The notes: generated from the letters alone by a model not told the origin. A DNA stretch of 64,000 bases from Paractinoplanes abujensis (GCF_014204895.1 NZ_JACHMF010000001.1:7626001-7690000), one strand, 5' to 3'; positions 16,546 to 25,401 are shown, counted from the stretch's first letter. Program-made: numbers and translations.

Positions 16546-17277
16546 TCACGGGCGGACGGCTTCGACCAGGAACCGGTGAGCGGTGACGGTGAAGTCGCCG
16601 TGGAGGCGGATGAACGTGTCGAGGCGCTCCAATGCGTCTTGATACAGCCTCGGGGAAAAGTCACGGATCTGCCAGGGCAGGTCGCGAAGCTGGCGCACGA
16701 TGCTGCCGACGTCGGGGAACGCGACCGGCGGGCGTTCCTCACGGACGTCGAGCACCTCCAGACCGGCGTCGGTCAGGGCCGCCACCGCGACGTCGGCGTT
16801 CCACGGCTGGCGGTGGGCCGGTGGCGCCCCCAGCGCCACGTTGAGCCCGGCCAGGTCGTCGCTGCCCACCTGCTGGCTGAGCAGGGTGCCGCCGGGGCGC
16901 AGCAGACGCACGATGTCGGCCGCGGGGAGGCGGCCGTGCCGGCTGAGCACCACGTCGAACTCGTCCTCGCCGCCGGGCAGCTCGGTGAGCACCTGCACGC
17001 CGAACGGATAGAGCCGGTCGCGGGCCACCGGGGTGTTGCGCGACCAGCTCTCGACCGCGACGGTGTGCGACGGGAGGGGTGCCAGCTCGGCCAGGAACTC
17101 GCCGTTGCCCGTGTCGAGGTCGAGCAGCGAGGCGGCCCGGCGGACCAGCGTGCGGGCGATCGACGGGTACGACCAGGAGGGCTCGGAGCCCACGTCACGC
17201 CCGTCCAGCCAGGCGAACTCCCAGCCAGTGGCGCGCTCGCCGGCTGCGGAGTCCTCGTACTGCTGCCCGATGCGCAC
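16546..17277 (-). CDS. Class I SAM-dependent methyltransferase
   Basis: 243 residues from GTG 17277 (VRIGQQYEDSAAGERATGWEF); the longer upstream frame is Arg-rich and unconvincing. Motif I is present as LLDLDTGNGEFLAEL, followed by VAVESWSRNTPVARDRL and FDVVLSRHGRL, LLRPGGTLLSQQVG. The N-terminal WLDGR...PSWSY and C-terminal FSPRLYQDALERLDTFIR resemble uncharacterised actinobacterial methyltransferases. Substrate unknown. Confidence 0.83.
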   Translation of the reverse strand: MRIGQQYEDSAAGERATGWEFAWLDGRDVGSEPSWSYPSIARTLVRRAASLLDLDTGNGEFLAELAPLPSHTVAVESWSRNTPVARDRLYPFGVQVLTELPGGEDEFDVVLSRHGRLPAADIVRLLRPGGTLLSQQVGSDDLAGLNVALGAPPAHRQPWNADVAVAALTDAGLEVLDVREERPPVAFPDVGSIVRQLRDLPWQIRDFSPRLYQDALERLDTFIRLHGDFTVTAHRFLVEAVRP

Positions 17278-17381
17278 CCGACGACCGTAGCCAGTCGGCC
17301 TGTGCGCCGGGTCCCCGATGTGACATGGCTCAAGCGCGTACGCGTGAAGGGGACGTAAATTGTTACGCCGCCGCGACTTCG

Positions 17382-17603
17382 TTATTCGGCCGCGACCATC
17401 GTGCTCCTGGGCCGGCTCAGCAGGCCCGGACAGCCGCGGCCCATGCCTTCGAGCACACCCTCGGCGAACGTGCAGCGCGGCATCTTCTCGGGTTCCACCT
17501 CGAAGATCTGGCACTGCTGCTCACCCCACGATCCCATGTCGAGCGTGAACCGGTGCCCGACGACCGGCCTGATGTCGCCGGCGGCCCACCCACTCGATGC
17601 TGC
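17382..17603 (-). pseudogene. Decayed SRPBCC (AHSA1-like) gene fragment
   Basis: Reading the minus strand from just after the ArsR stop, the frame is open for 73 codons to TAA at 17382: ...WAAGDIRPVVGHRFTLDMG, then VEPEKMPRCTFAEG, then directly EGMGRGCPGLLSR. In intact AHSA1-like proteins these blocks are separated by about 50 residues and preceded by about 35 more with a start codon. Both are missing, so this copy has lost its N-terminus and its core. It lies where ArsR-SRPBCC operons normally carry this gene. Confidence 0.6.
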
Positions 17604-17773
17604 TCACAGGTCTTCTCCTTCGGCTACGTCGCGCAGCACCTTGAGGCGTTCGCGCCAGAAATGCTCGAACGGGTGCAGCCAGTCACTCACGCCGGCCAGC
17701 GGTCCGGCGGCCAGGTGGTAGTAGCGGTGGCGGCCGCGCGGCTCCTCACTGACCAGCCGGAGTCTCCGACACG
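17604..17773 (-). pseudogene. C-terminal remnant of an ArsR-type regulator
   Basis: The minus-strand frame reads RRLRLVSEEPRGRHRYYHL, then AAGPLAGVSDWLHPFEHFW and RERLKVLRDVAEGEDL, ending at TGA (17604-17606). This is the wing and C-terminal helix of ArsR family regulators that pair with SRPBCC genes. The N-terminal helix-turn-helix is absent: the homology begins about 10 bp after the stop of the MerR-clamp gene, so a deletion fused the two loci. No start codon; presumed non-functional. Confidence 0.6.
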
Positions 17774-18784
17774 TCAAGCCCGTACGGGCATCAGGATCGA
17801 GAAGCGCGAATCGTCGCCGGGGACGCGGACGGCCAGCGGCTTGATCGGCCCGTCCAGCTCCAGCACGAGCTGGCCCGCCGCCCCCGCCTCGAGCGCCTGC
17901 AGCAGGAACTCCCGGTTCACGGCCACATGGGCGGCGTCCCATTCGGCCTCCGGGACCGGGGTGGCCTCGTCGTTCAGGATCACGACCTCGTACGTCGTGC
18001 CTTCGTGCTCCCGCGTCGCGACCGGGGCGGCCGCCAGCTTGTCCCGCAGGACCGCGGTGTCGACCGTCAGGCGTGCTCCGGTGGCGGCGAGGCCGTCGAG
18101 CAGGCGGCGGTGGTCGGGGTAGTCCTGATCCAGGGGCTTGGCCTCCAGGTCGTCGGCGGTGACCCGCACCGGTGTCAGGTCCAGCACCACGGGGCCGCCG
18201 GTGAGCCGGGCCCGCACCTCGTCGACGAAGATCAACGGCAGCACCAGGCGGGTCGGCGGCCCCTCGACCTCGACGGCGGCGGTGGCCACGGCCATCCGGA
18301 AGCGGTCGGTCGCGACCAGCGTCAACGCGCCGTCGGTCACGTCGAACAGAACGCACTGGAGCATCGGCAGCCGCGGGTCGGCACCCGCGGCGAAACGGAC
18401 GGCGTCGAGCGCGGCGGCCAGGGCGGAAGCGGGCAGGCTGATCCGGGTCATGAGCTTTTCCTCCAGGTCGAGCAGGGCGTGGATGCGGAGGAGCTCACGC
18501 TTGGCGTCGGCCAGACCGTCCTCGAGCCGGCGCCGGTGCTCGTCGAGCCGCCGGCGCACGTCGGCCGGGCGATCACGGACGGCCGCGGCGATCTCGGCCA
18601 CCGGCATGCCCACCCGCCGCAGCCCGGCGATCAGCCGCGCGGCCCGGATCTGCTCACCGGAGTAGCGCCGGTAGCCGGTGGCGGGATCGACCTCGGCCGG
18701 CACCAGAACGCCCGCGCCGTCGTAGAACCGCAGCGCGCTGACGCTGAGCCCACTGGCCCGGGCCGCCTCACCGATACCGAACAT
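17774..18784 (-). CDS. MerR regulator fused to a DNA polymerase III beta-clamp-like domain
   Basis: 336 residues from ATG 18784 (MFGIGEAARASGLSVSALRFY). Residues 1-70 are a MerR helix-turn-helix (FYDGAGVLVPAEVDPATGYRRY, GLRRVGMPVAEIAAAV); 75-115 form the usual coiled coil (RRRLDEHRRRLEDGLADAK). Residues about 120-335 resemble DnaN clamp domains (ISLPASALAAALDAVRFAA, DGALTLVATDRFRMAVA, LVLPLIFVDEVRARL, ... VNREFLLQALEA). The C-terminus FSILMPVRA recalls the C-terminal PMR residues of true clamps. The clamp part probably acts as a sensory or dimerisation domain; true clamp activity is unlikely at this length. Confidence 0.82.
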   Translation of the reverse strand: MFGIGEAARASGLSVSALRFYDGAGVLVPAEVDPATGYRRYSGEQIRAARLIAGLRRVGMPVAEIAAAVRDRPADVRRRLDEHRRRLEDGLADAKRELLRIHALLDLEEKLMTRISLPASALAAALDAVRFAAGADPRLPMLQCVLFDVTDGALTLVATDRFRMAVATAAVEVEGPPTRLVLPLIFVDEVRARLTGGPVVLDLTPVRVTADDLEAKPLDQDYPDHRRLLDGLAATGARLTVDTAVLRDKLAAAPVATREHEGTTYEVVILNDEATPVPEAEWDAAHVAVNREFLLQALEAGAAGQLVLELDGPIKPLAVRVPGDDSRFSILMPVRA

Positions 18785-18839
18785 GTCTCCTCGCACCGCC
18801 GGAACCCTGGTGCCTCAACCTTGTCGAGGGTCAAGCACG

Positions 18840-19436
18840 TTAGCCGAGCAGGAGGGTGGCCGCCACGCCGAGCATCACGACGGCGATGAACCCGTCGAGC
18901 ACCCGCCACGCCGACGGCCGGGCCAGCAGCGGGGCCAGGCGGTGGGCGCCCGCGCCGAGGGCGGTGAACCAGACCACGCTGGCCGCGGCCGCGCCCAGCC
19001 CGAAGATCCAGCGGTGGTCGTGCTGCTGGGCGACCGCGCCGAGCAGCAGCACCGTGTCCAGGTAGACGTGCGGGTTCAGGTAGGTCAGGGCCAGGCACGT
19101 CAGGATCGTCGCGCGCAGCGTGGCGGGGGCGCGGCCGGCCGGGTTGAGGGCCGCCGGTTTGAGGGCCCTGCGGGCAGCCAGCACCGCGTACGTGATGAGG
19201 AAGGCCGCACCCACCCACTTGATCACGGTGACCGCGTCCGGGCGGGCCGTGACCACCGCACCCAGCCCGCCGATGCCGGCCAGGATCAGCAGCAGGTCGG
19301 ACAGCGCGCAGACCAGCACGACGGCGAGCACGTGTTCGCGGCGCAGGCCTTGGCGCAGGACGAACGCGTTCTGGGCGCCGATGGCGATGATGAGCACGGC
19401 TGACGCGGCGAAACCGGCGATGGCGGAGGTGAGCAC
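18840..19436 (-). CDS. lysE: LysE/ArgO family amino-acid exporter
   Basis: 198 residues from GTG 19436. About six transmembrane helices. The family marker is in the first helix pair: IIAIGAQNAFVLRQGLRREH; also LALTYLNPHVYLDTVLL. LysE exports L-lysine and L-arginine to prevent overload. It is divergent from a LysG/ArgP-type regulator at 19508, the classic lysE-lysG arrangement, and close to dapD and dapE. Lysine or arginine as substrate follows from family and context. Confidence 0.92.
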   Translation of the reverse strand: MLTSAIAGFAASAVLIIAIGAQNAFVLRQGLRREHVLAVVLVCALSDLLLILAGIGGLGAVVTARPDAVTVIKWVGAAFLITYAVLAARRALKPAALNPAGRAPATLRATILTCLALTYLNPHVYLDTVLLLGAVAQQHDHRWIFGLGAAAASVVWFTALGAGAHRLAPLLARPSAWRVLDGFIAVVMLGVAATLLLG

Positions 19437-19492
19437 GTCTCGACGCTAGGTGGGGCGCACGCCGTACTCAAGCTAAAGATTTTGATGTTGCA

Positions 19493-19505
19493 TTAGCATC
19501 GCTAA
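19493..19505. promoter_or_regulatory. Probable LysG/ArgP operator in the lysE-lysG spacer
   Basis: TTAGC-ATC-GCTAA, a perfect 5-bp inverted repeat fitting the T-N11-A pattern of LysR-type sites, ends 2 bp before the regulator GTG. A second, looser dyad GATG...CATC overlaps its left side (19484-19500). The spacer is 71 bp and relatively A/T-rich (AAGATTTTGATGTTGC). With the dyad this close to the start, the regulator mRNA is probably leaderless or has a very short leader. Confidence 0.5.
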
Positions 19506-19507
19506 TC

Positions 19508-20299
19508 GTGGACTTTGCCCAGCTCGCCACGTTCCAGGCGGTCATCGACACCGGCAGCTTCGACGCGGCGGCGCGCGAACTGCACGTCACGCCGTCCGCG
19601 GTGAGTCAGCGGATCAAGGCGCTGGAGCGTTCGGTGGGGCAGGTTCTCGTCAGGCGGGCGAAGCCGTGCGTGGCCACCCCGGCCGGGGAGGCGCTGGTGC
19701 GATTCGCGGGGCAGGTCGCGCTGCTGGAGCGGGAAGCGCTGGATCAGGCGCGCGACGGCACCCGTATCTCGATCGTGGTGAACGCCGACTCGTTGCACAC
19801 CTGGTTCCTGCCGGCGCTGGCCGCGGTGCCGGGGCCGCAGTACGAGCTGCACACCGACGACGAGCACTACACGGCCGACCTTTTGCGTTCCGGTACGGCC
19901 ATGGCCGCCGTCACCGCCGACGAGGAGGTCGTGCAGGGCTGCCGGATCGAGCGGCTGGGCGCGATGCGCTACGTGGCGTGCGGGCGGCCCGACGCAACCG
20001 CCGCCGTTCTCTACAACCGCAAAGATCAGTTGCAGCACCGGGCCCGTGACATGTCTGAAATGTCAGTTCATTACGTGCCGTCCGCGTCGGCCTACATCGA
20101 AGCGATCCGGCTCGGGCTCGGCTGGGGGATGGTGCAGGAGTGGATCGCCCGCGAAGACATCGCCGCCGGGCGCTATCACGATCTGGGCCGGCACCTCGAC
20201 GTCCCGCTCTACTGGCAGTACTGGCGGATCGGCTCGACGGTGCTGGAGGAGCTGACGGCCGCCGTCAAAGCGGCGGCCGCCCCGTTCCTGCGGATCTAG
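19508..20299 (+). CDS. lysG: LysR-type regulator of the ArgP/LysG family
   Basis: 263 residues from GTG 19508. The first 60 residues are the LysR winged helix ([43 protein letters not shown]). The effector domain follows, with [18 protein letters not shown], which matches the ArgP/LysG signature near NADSL-TW. It should activate lysE in response to Lys or Arg. Convergent with dapD, sharing a CTAG stop overlap (20296-20299). Confidence 0.92.
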   Translation: MDFAQLATFQAVIDTGSFDAAARELHVTPSAVSQRIKALERSVGQVLVRRAKPCVATPAGEALVRFAGQVALLEREALDQARDGTRISIVVNADSLHTWFLPALAAVPGPQYELHTDDEHYTADLLRSGTAMAAVTADEEVVQGCRIERLGAMRYVACGRPDATAAVLYNRKDQLQHRARDMSEMSVHYVPSASAYIEAIRLGLGWGMVQEWIAREDIAAGRYHDLGRHLDVPLYWQYWRIGSTVLEELTAAVKAAAAPFLRI

Positions 20300-21243
20300 G
20301 AGTTGGCGTGCAGCGCCGCGTTGAGCTCGATGCCCGTGCCCTTGCGCGGCTTGGCCTCCAGCGCCCCGGTCACCGAGTTGCGCCAGAAGAGCAGCCCGTT
20401 GACACCCGACAGCTCGCGCGCCTTGACGACCCGGCCGTCGGGCAGCGTGATCTTCGACCCGGCCGTGATGTAGCAGCCCGCCTCGACCACACAGTCGTCG
20501 CCGAGCGAGATGCCGATGCCCGCGTTCGCGCCGAGCAGGCTGCGCTCGCCGATGCGCACCTTGTCCTTGCCGCCCCCGGAGAGCGTGCCCATGATGGACG
20601 ACCCGGCCCCGACGTCGGAGCTGTCGCCGACCACGACGCCCTGCACGATGCGGCCCTCGACCATCGACGTGCCGAGCGTGCCCGCGTTGAAGTTCGCGAA
20701 GCCCTCGTGCATCACCGTCGTGCCCGAGGCCAGGTGGGCGCCGAGGCGCACCCGGTCGGCGTCGGCGATCCGCACGCCCGACGGCACGACGTAGTCGGTC
20801 ATCCGCGGGAACTTGTCGACGCCGAAGACGGCCAGGTGGCGGCCGGCCGCGCGCTCGAGGAAGCGCAGCTCGTCGACCCGGTCGGGCGGGCACGGGCCGG
20901 CCGACGTCCAGGCCACGTTGGCCAGCGCGCCGAAGATGCCGTCGAGGTTGAGCGAGTTGGGCACGACGAAGCGGTGCGAGAGCAGGTGCAGCCGCAGGTA
21001 CGCGTCGGAGGCGTCCTTGATCGGGTCGGCCAGCGAAGCGATGGTCGTCCGCACCTCGACCGTCGACAGGCCGGGCAGCGCCTTGGGCCCGGTCAGCCCG
21101 GCCGGCAGCACCGGGGCCGGCGCCGGGGCCTCGCCCAGCCCCAGGAAGCCCTCGGGGAACCAGGTGTCGAGCACCTGCCCCTCGGCGGTGACGGTGGCCA
21201 GGCCGATGCCCCAGGCGGGGGAGGTCGAGATCGTTGTGTCCAC
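20296..21243 (-). CDS. dapD: Tetrahydrodipicolinate N-succinyltransferase
   Basis: 315 residues from GTG 21243 ([18 protein letters not shown]). C-terminal left-handed beta-helix built from hexapeptide repeats ([55 protein letters not shown]). [11 protein letters not shown] and [14 protein letters not shown] are typical of the actinobacterial DapD. It catalyses succinyl-CoA plus tetrahydrodipicolinate to N-succinyl-2-amino-6-ketopimelate, feeding lysine and meso-DAP for peptidoglycan. Head-to-head with dapE (65 bp between starts). Confidence 0.95.
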   Translation of the reverse strand: MDTTISTSPAWGIGLATVTAEGQVLDTWFPEGFLGLGEAPAPAPVLPAGLTGPKALPGLSTVEVRTTIASLADPIKDASDAYLRLHLLSHRFVVPNSLNLDGIFGALANVAWTSAGPCPPDRVDELRFLERAAGRHLAVFGVDKFPRMTDYVVPSGVRIADADRVRLGAHLASGTTVMHEGFANFNAGTLGTSMVEGRIVQGVVVGDSSDVGAGSSIMGTLSGGGKDKVRIGERSLLGANAGIGISLGDDCVVEAGCYITAGSKITLPDGRVVKARELSGVNGLLFWRNSVTGALEAKPRKGTGIELNAALHANS

Positions 21244-21308
21244 GTGGCGAACACTACTAAAGGCCCAGCACCCGCGATGATTCACGTCCGGCCGGTATCG
21301 TGCGCGCT

Positions 21309-22379
21309 ATGGCCAACCCGCTAACCCCGGACGTGTTGGTCGACCCCGTGGAGCTCACCCGCACCCTGGTCGACATCGAGTCCGTCTCCCGCGACGAGCA
21401 GGCGATCGCCGATCACGTCGAAGAAGCGCTCCGTCAGGTCGCACATCTGAGCGTGAACCGTCTCGGCAACACCGTGATGGCCCGTACGGATCTGGGGCGC
21501 GAACAGCGGGTGGTGCTCGCCGGCCACCTGGACACCGTGCCGTTGAACGACAACTTCCCGTCCACGGTCGTCGACGACCTGATCTACGGCTGCGGCACGG
21601 CCGACATGAAGTCCGGTGTCGCGCTGGCCCTGCACCTCGCGGTCACCCTGCCGGACCCGCGTTATGACGTGACCTACCTGTTCTACGAGGCCGAGGAGAT
21701 CGACTCCAAGTACAACGGGCTCCGGCTGGTCGCCGAGGCGCACCCGGAATGGCTGCTGGCCGACTTCGCCGTGCTCCTCGAACCGACGTACGGGGTGGTC
21801 GAAGCGGGCTGCCAGGGCACGCTGCGGGTCGAGGTCAGAACCACCGGGCGGCGGGCCCACACGGCGCGCGCCTGGCGCGGGGTCAACGCGATCCACGCGG
21901 CCGGCGAGGTGCTGCGGCGGCTGTCGGACTACCGTCCGCGCACGGTCACGATCGACGGGTGCACCTATCGCGAGGGCCTCAACGCTGTGAAGATCAACGG
22001 CGGGGTGGCCGGCAACGTCGTGCCCGACGCGTGTGTGGTCGAGGTCAACATGCGCTTCGCCCCCGACCGTACGGAGAAGCAGGCTCTCGAGCACGTGCAC
22101 GAGGTCTTCGAAGGCTTCGAGCTGGAACTGACCGACTCGGCCCCGGGCGCGCTGCCCGGCCTGGGCGCGGCCCCGGCCCGCGAGTTCCTCACCGCGGTGG
22201 GCGCGGAACCGGCGGCCAAGCTGGGCTGGACCGACGTGGCCCGGTTCGCCGCGCTGGGCATTCCGGCGCTCAACTACGGCCCGGGCGATCCGTTGCTGGC
22301 CCACGCACAGGACGAGCACGTCGAGATCGGCAAGATCCGGGACGGGGCGGCCACTCTCTATCGGTGGCTGTCGAGCTAG
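21309..22379 (+). CDS. dapE: Succinyl-diaminopimelate desuccinylase
   Basis: 356 residues from ATG 21309. M20 metallopeptidase fold: metal ligands in VLAGHLDTVPLND and YGCGTADMKSG, EAEEID catalytic/metal glutamates, VLLEPTYGVVEAGCQG, dimerisation domain with RAHTARAWRGVNAIHAA, and final ligand near LAHAQDEHVEIGKI. It hydrolyses N-succinyl-LL-DAP to LL-DAP and succinate. Divergent from dapD; with dapC near 4 kb, three steps of the succinylase branch are in this window. Shares a CTAG stop overlap (22376-22379) with the next gene. Confidence 0.95.
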   Translation: MANPLTPDVLVDPVELTRTLVDIESVSRDEQAIADHVEEALRQVAHLSVNRLGNTVMARTDLGREQRVVLAGHLDTVPLNDNFPSTVVDDLIYGCGTADMKSGVALALHLAVTLPDPRYDVTYLFYEAEEIDSKYNGLRLVAEAHPEWLLADFAVLLEPTYGVVEAGCQGTLRVEVRTTGRRAHTARAWRGVNAIHAAGEVLRRLSDYRPRTVTIDGCTYREGLNAVKINGGVAGNVVPDACVVEVNMRFAPDRTEKQALEHVHEVFEGFELELTDSAPGALPGLGAAPAREFLTAVGAEPAAKLGWTDVARFAALGIPALNYGPGDPLLAHAQDEHVEIGKIRDGAATLYRWLSS

Positions 22380-22567
22380 AGGGCGGGGCGGACGGTCACC
22401 CGGCCGATGGCCCGCGCCACTTTCGCCGGCGGGATCTCCACCGTCGCCTCCGGATCGAAGCCGGGCCGGGGCCGATCGGCGAACGCCATGCGGCGCTCCT
22501 CGACCACCAATTGGATGCGCCGCTGCATGCGACGCTGCATCTTCATTCGCTCGTATCGGGTCGTCAC
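22376..22567 (-). CDS. Small basic hypothetical protein
   Basis: 63 residues from GTG 22567, with AAGGAG six bases upstream, which supports real translation. The N-terminal half is very basic and helical (MKMQRRMQRRIQLVVEERR); the C-terminal half is PEATVEIPPAKVARAIGRVTV. No membrane segment and no family known to me. The 4-bp stop overlap with dapE also suggests a genuine gene. Nucleic-acid binding is possible from charge alone but is speculation. Confidence 0.6.
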   Translation of the reverse strand: MTTRYERMKMQRRMQRRIQLVVEERRMAFADRPRPGFDPEATVEIPPAKVARAIGRVTVRPAL

Positions 22568-22746
22568 GGTGGCTCCTTAAGCCCGGGAGCCCGGCCGAGG
22601 CCGAGAGATCTTCGTAACTGAACAGACGCCCTAGAGCTACCGTCCGTTGCTTCAATCTGGCAAAAAGGTCGCCGACCCGCAATCCTCTTACCGAAACCCA
22701 CCCGGTTGTTCACCGTGCCACTGACCGTCCGCACTACCTTTTAGGC

Positions 22747-23526
22747 ATGACGGACAGCACCAACGGGCGACGCAGCGGTGCGCCGGAGCGTCATCGTGGC
22801 GCGGTGACGCTGCGGCGTGAATCGATACCGCCGAGTACGGCCGACGAGAAACTGCTCGATTCGCACCACCGGCGGGAGTGGAAGACCAAGGACGCCTGGC
22901 GGGCGCTGCGGATCCTCTCGGAGTTTGTCGAGGGCTTCGACACGCTGGCCGACCTGCCCCCGGCGGTCAGCGTCTTCGGCTCGGCGCGCAGCCACCCCGA
23001 CAGCCCCGAATGCGAGATGGCCGCCGCCCTGGGGGCCGCCCTGGCCGAGGCGGGCTATGCGGTGATCACGGGCGGCGGGCCCGGCGTGATGGAGGCGGCC
23101 AACCGCGGCGCCACCGAGGCCGGCGGCATGTCGGTCGGCCTGGGTATCGAGCTGCCCTTCGAGCAGGGCCTCAACGACTGGGTCGACATCGGCATCGACT
23201 TCCGCTACTTCTTTGTCCGCAAGACCATGTTCGTCAAGTACGCCCAGGCGTTCGTGGTGCTGCCCGGCGGTTTCGGCACGCTCGACGAGCTGTTCGAGGC
23301 GATCACGCTGGTGCAGACGAAGAAGGTCACCCGGTTCCCGGTCATCCTGATGGGCACCTCGTACTGGTCGGGTCTGCTCGACTGGGTCAAGGGCACGCTG
23401 CTGGCCGACGGCAAGATCAGCGAGAGCGACCTCGACCTGATCCAGCTCACCGACGACGTGGACGAGGCGGTTCAGATCATCGTGGACGCCGACGCGGCAC
23501 TGGCCGAGACGCAGGGGCAGCGCTGA
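22747..23526 (+). CDS. LOG family protein (TIGR00730), long form
   Basis: 259 residues. Rossmann-like LOG fold: SVFGSARSHPDSPE, AVITGGGPGVMEAANRGA, and the family signature LPGGFGTLDELFEAIT; FRYFFVRKTMFVKYAQAF is also typical. The N-terminal about 60 residues (RRESIPPSTADEKLLD) are an extra basic segment of the long actinobacterial form. LOG enzymes cleave nucleoside 5'-monophosphates, including cytokinin precursors, at the phosphoribosyl bond. The next gene, 1 bp away, is a second LOG protein. Confidence 0.9.
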   Translation: MTDSTNGRRSGAPERHRGAVTLRRESIPPSTADEKLLDSHHRREWKTKDAWRALRILSEFVEGFDTLADLPPAVSVFGSARSHPDSPECEMAAALGAALAEAGYAVITGGGPGVMEAANRGATEAGGMSVGLGIELPFEQGLNDWVDIGIDFRYFFVRKTMFVKYAQAFVVLPGGFGTLDELFEAITLVQTKKVTRFPVILMGTSYWSGLLDWVKGTLLADGKISESDLDLIQLTDDVDEAVQIIVDADAALAETQGQR

Positions 23527-23527
23527 C

Positions 23528-24079
23528 ATGGCGGCCATCTGCGTCTTCTGCGCATCCTCCAGCACGCTCGAACAGAAATGGCTGGACCTGGCCACCCGTA
23601 CGGGGGAGGAGATCGGTGCCCGCGGGCACTCGCTGGTCTCGGGCGGCGGCAGCGTCGGCATGATGGGCGCGGTGGCCGACGGGGCCCGGGCCGGCGGCGC
23701 CCACACGCTCGGCGTCATCCCGCAGGTGCTGGTCGACTGGGAGGTGGCCGACCGCGCCTCCGACGAACTGATCATCACCGGCGACATGGGCGAGCGCAAA
23801 AACATCATGATCGACCGGTCGGACGCGTTCATCACGCTGCCCGGCGGCCTCGGCACCCTCGACGAACTCTTCGAGGTGTGGACCACCGCCACCCTCGCCC
23901 TGCACGACAAGCCGATCGTGCTGCTCGACCCGGACGGTTTCTACGACGGCCTGATGGCGTGGCTCGGGCAGCTCGCCGACACCGCCTTCGTCCGGGCCGA
24001 GGCACTCGAACGAGTGATCGTGGCCAAGTCGATCGGCGCCGCGTTGGACGCCATCGAGGAACGGGTACAGCCCGCCTGA
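23528..24079 (+). CDS. LOG family protein (TIGR00730), short form
   Basis: 183 residues, ATG one base after the previous stop. ICVFCASSSTLEQKW, LVSGGGSVGMMGAVADGA, MGERKNIMIDRSDAFI and LPGGLGTLDELFEVWT give the complete catalytic PGGxGTxxE motif. It resembles the mycobacterial Rv1205 type phosphoribohydrolase, which releases cytokinin-like bases. A tandem pair of long and short LOG proteins downstream of dapE is a conserved actinobacterial order as far as I recall. Followed by a strong terminator. Confidence 0.92.
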   Translation: MAAICVFCASSSTLEQKWLDLATRTGEEIGARGHSLVSGGGSVGMMGAVADGARAGGAHTLGVIPQVLVDWEVADRASDELIITGDMGERKNIMIDRSDAFITLPGGLGTLDELFEVWTTATLALHDKPIVLLDPDGFYDGLMAWLGQLADTAFVRAEALERVIVAKSIGAALDAIEERVQPA

Positions 24080-24083
24080 AGGT

Positions 24084-24123
24084 GTCACGCCGGGTGGGTG
24101 TCACCACACCCACCCGGCGTGAC
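24084..24123 (+). terminator. Strong hairpin terminator after the LOG pair
   Basis: Perfect 18-bp inverted repeat GTCACGCCGGGTGGGTGT / ACACCCACCCGGCGTGAC (24084-24101 and 24106-24123) with a 4-nt loop, 5 bp after the TGA of the short LOG gene. No U-tract; such long GC stems without U-tracts are common actinobacterial terminators. Confidence 0.8.
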
Positions 24124-24349
24124 CGGGGCCCCGGCGGGCCCGCCGGACGGCACGGGGGCGCGCCAACGCGCTCTCACCGGGACACGCCGGTGCGCACACT
24201 TCCGGCTTGTCCGGCGGCGTCGCGCCCGCTGGGGCACGGCTGCTGCATAGGTTGAGCCGACCTTGCCCCGCGGGCTCCGCACGCGTCAATTGAGCAACTG
24301 CGAACGTGCGCATGGTGCTCGTTCAGGGAACCGTGGAACACTGCGAACC

Positions 24350-25372
24350 ATGCCCCCGCAACGGGCGACCCTGCTTCAGGTCGCACAGCGGGCCGGCGTG
24401 TCCCGCAGCACGGCCTCCTTCGTCCTGGCCGGACGCCACCTGGACATGAGGATCTCCGAAGACGCCCGGCAACGGGTGCTCCGGGCGGCGCAGGAGCTGG
24501 ACTACCGGCCCAACCTCATGGCGCGGAGCCTGCGCACCAAGGTCACCCGGACGATCGCGCTGGTCTCCGACACGCTGGCCTCCGACCCGTACGCGGGCCG
24601 GGCCATCAACGGCAGCCTGGCCGCCGCCGTCGCCCACGGTCACCTGCTCTTCATCGGCGAGACCGAGGGCGACCCGGTCGTCGAGGCGCGGCTGATCGAC
24701 GACTTCCTGGACCGCCAGGTCGACGCGTTCGTCTACGCCAGCATGTTCACCCGCCACGTGCGGCTGCCCAAGCAGCTCAAGGGCCGGCCGGTGGTGCTGC
24801 TCAACTGCTTCACCGGCGGGACACGACCGGCCCAGCACCAGATCGTCCCGGACGAACTGGCGGCCGGGGCGAGCGCGGCCGCGACGCTGCTCGAGGCCGG
24901 CCACAACGACGGGATCCACCTGGTCGGCACCGCGAGCGAGCACGTCTTCGCCGGGCGTGAGCGGCTGGCCGGCATCCGCGAGGAACTGCAGCGCGGCGGC
25001 ACCCGGCTGGCCGGAACGGTCGAGTGCGAATGGTGGCCCGACTCCGCGTACGAGGCGGTGAGCCGTGCCCTGGCCGACGGGCTGGCGCCGCGCGCGCTGA
25101 TCTGCCTCAACGACCGGATCGCGCTCGGCACCTACCAGGCCCTGCGCGAGGCCGGCCGGGTGATCCCGGACGACGTGTCGGTGATCTCGTTCGACGACTC
25201 CGAGCTCGCGGCCTGGCTGCGGCCCCAGCTCACCAGCATCTCGCTCCCGCACTACGAGCTCGGCCGGCAGGCGGTCGAGAAGCTGCTGGGCCCGCCGTCC
25301 GAGCCGGCGGTGCTGCGATTGCCCATGCCCGTCCGCCGTCGCGCCTCCGTGGCGAAACGGGCCGTTCGATAA
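24350..25372 (+). CDS. LacI family transcriptional regulator
   Basis: 340 residues from ATG 24350 (MPPQRATLLQVAQRAGVSRS). LacI helix-turn-helix at 7-27 (AQRAGVSRSTASFVLAGR), hinge (YRPNLMARSLRT), then a periplasmic-binding-protein-like sensor (TIALVSDTLASDPYAGRAI, VLLNCFTGG, LICLNDRIALGTYQALREAG, VISFDDSELAAWLRP). Usually controls carbohydrate uptake, but no sugar genes are adjacent, so its regulon lies elsewhere. Preceded by a 226-bp spacer after the terminator. Confidence 0.9.
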   Translation: MPPQRATLLQVAQRAGVSRSTASFVLAGRHLDMRISEDARQRVLRAAQELDYRPNLMARSLRTKVTRTIALVSDTLASDPYAGRAINGSLAAAVAHGHLLFIGETEGDPVVEARLIDDFLDRQVDAFVYASMFTRHVRLPKQLKGRPVVLLNCFTGGTRPAQHQIVPDELAAGASAAATLLEAGHNDGIHLVGTASEHVFAGRERLAGIREELQRGGTRLAGTVECEWWPDSAYEAVSRALADGLAPRALICLNDRIALGTYQALREAGRVIPDDVSVISFDDSELAAWLRPQLTSISLPHYELGRQAVEKLLGPPSEPAVLRLPMPVRRRASVAKRAVR

Positions 25373-25401
25373 CGTCGGACCCTCGTGGTTTCCTTTATGC
25401 C

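Noticed and set aside
25024..25401. Upstream extension of AdnA into the LacI gene
   Set aside because: It overlaps the LacI coding region in another frame and has shadow-like composition; the GTG at 25402 begins normal AdnA sequence.
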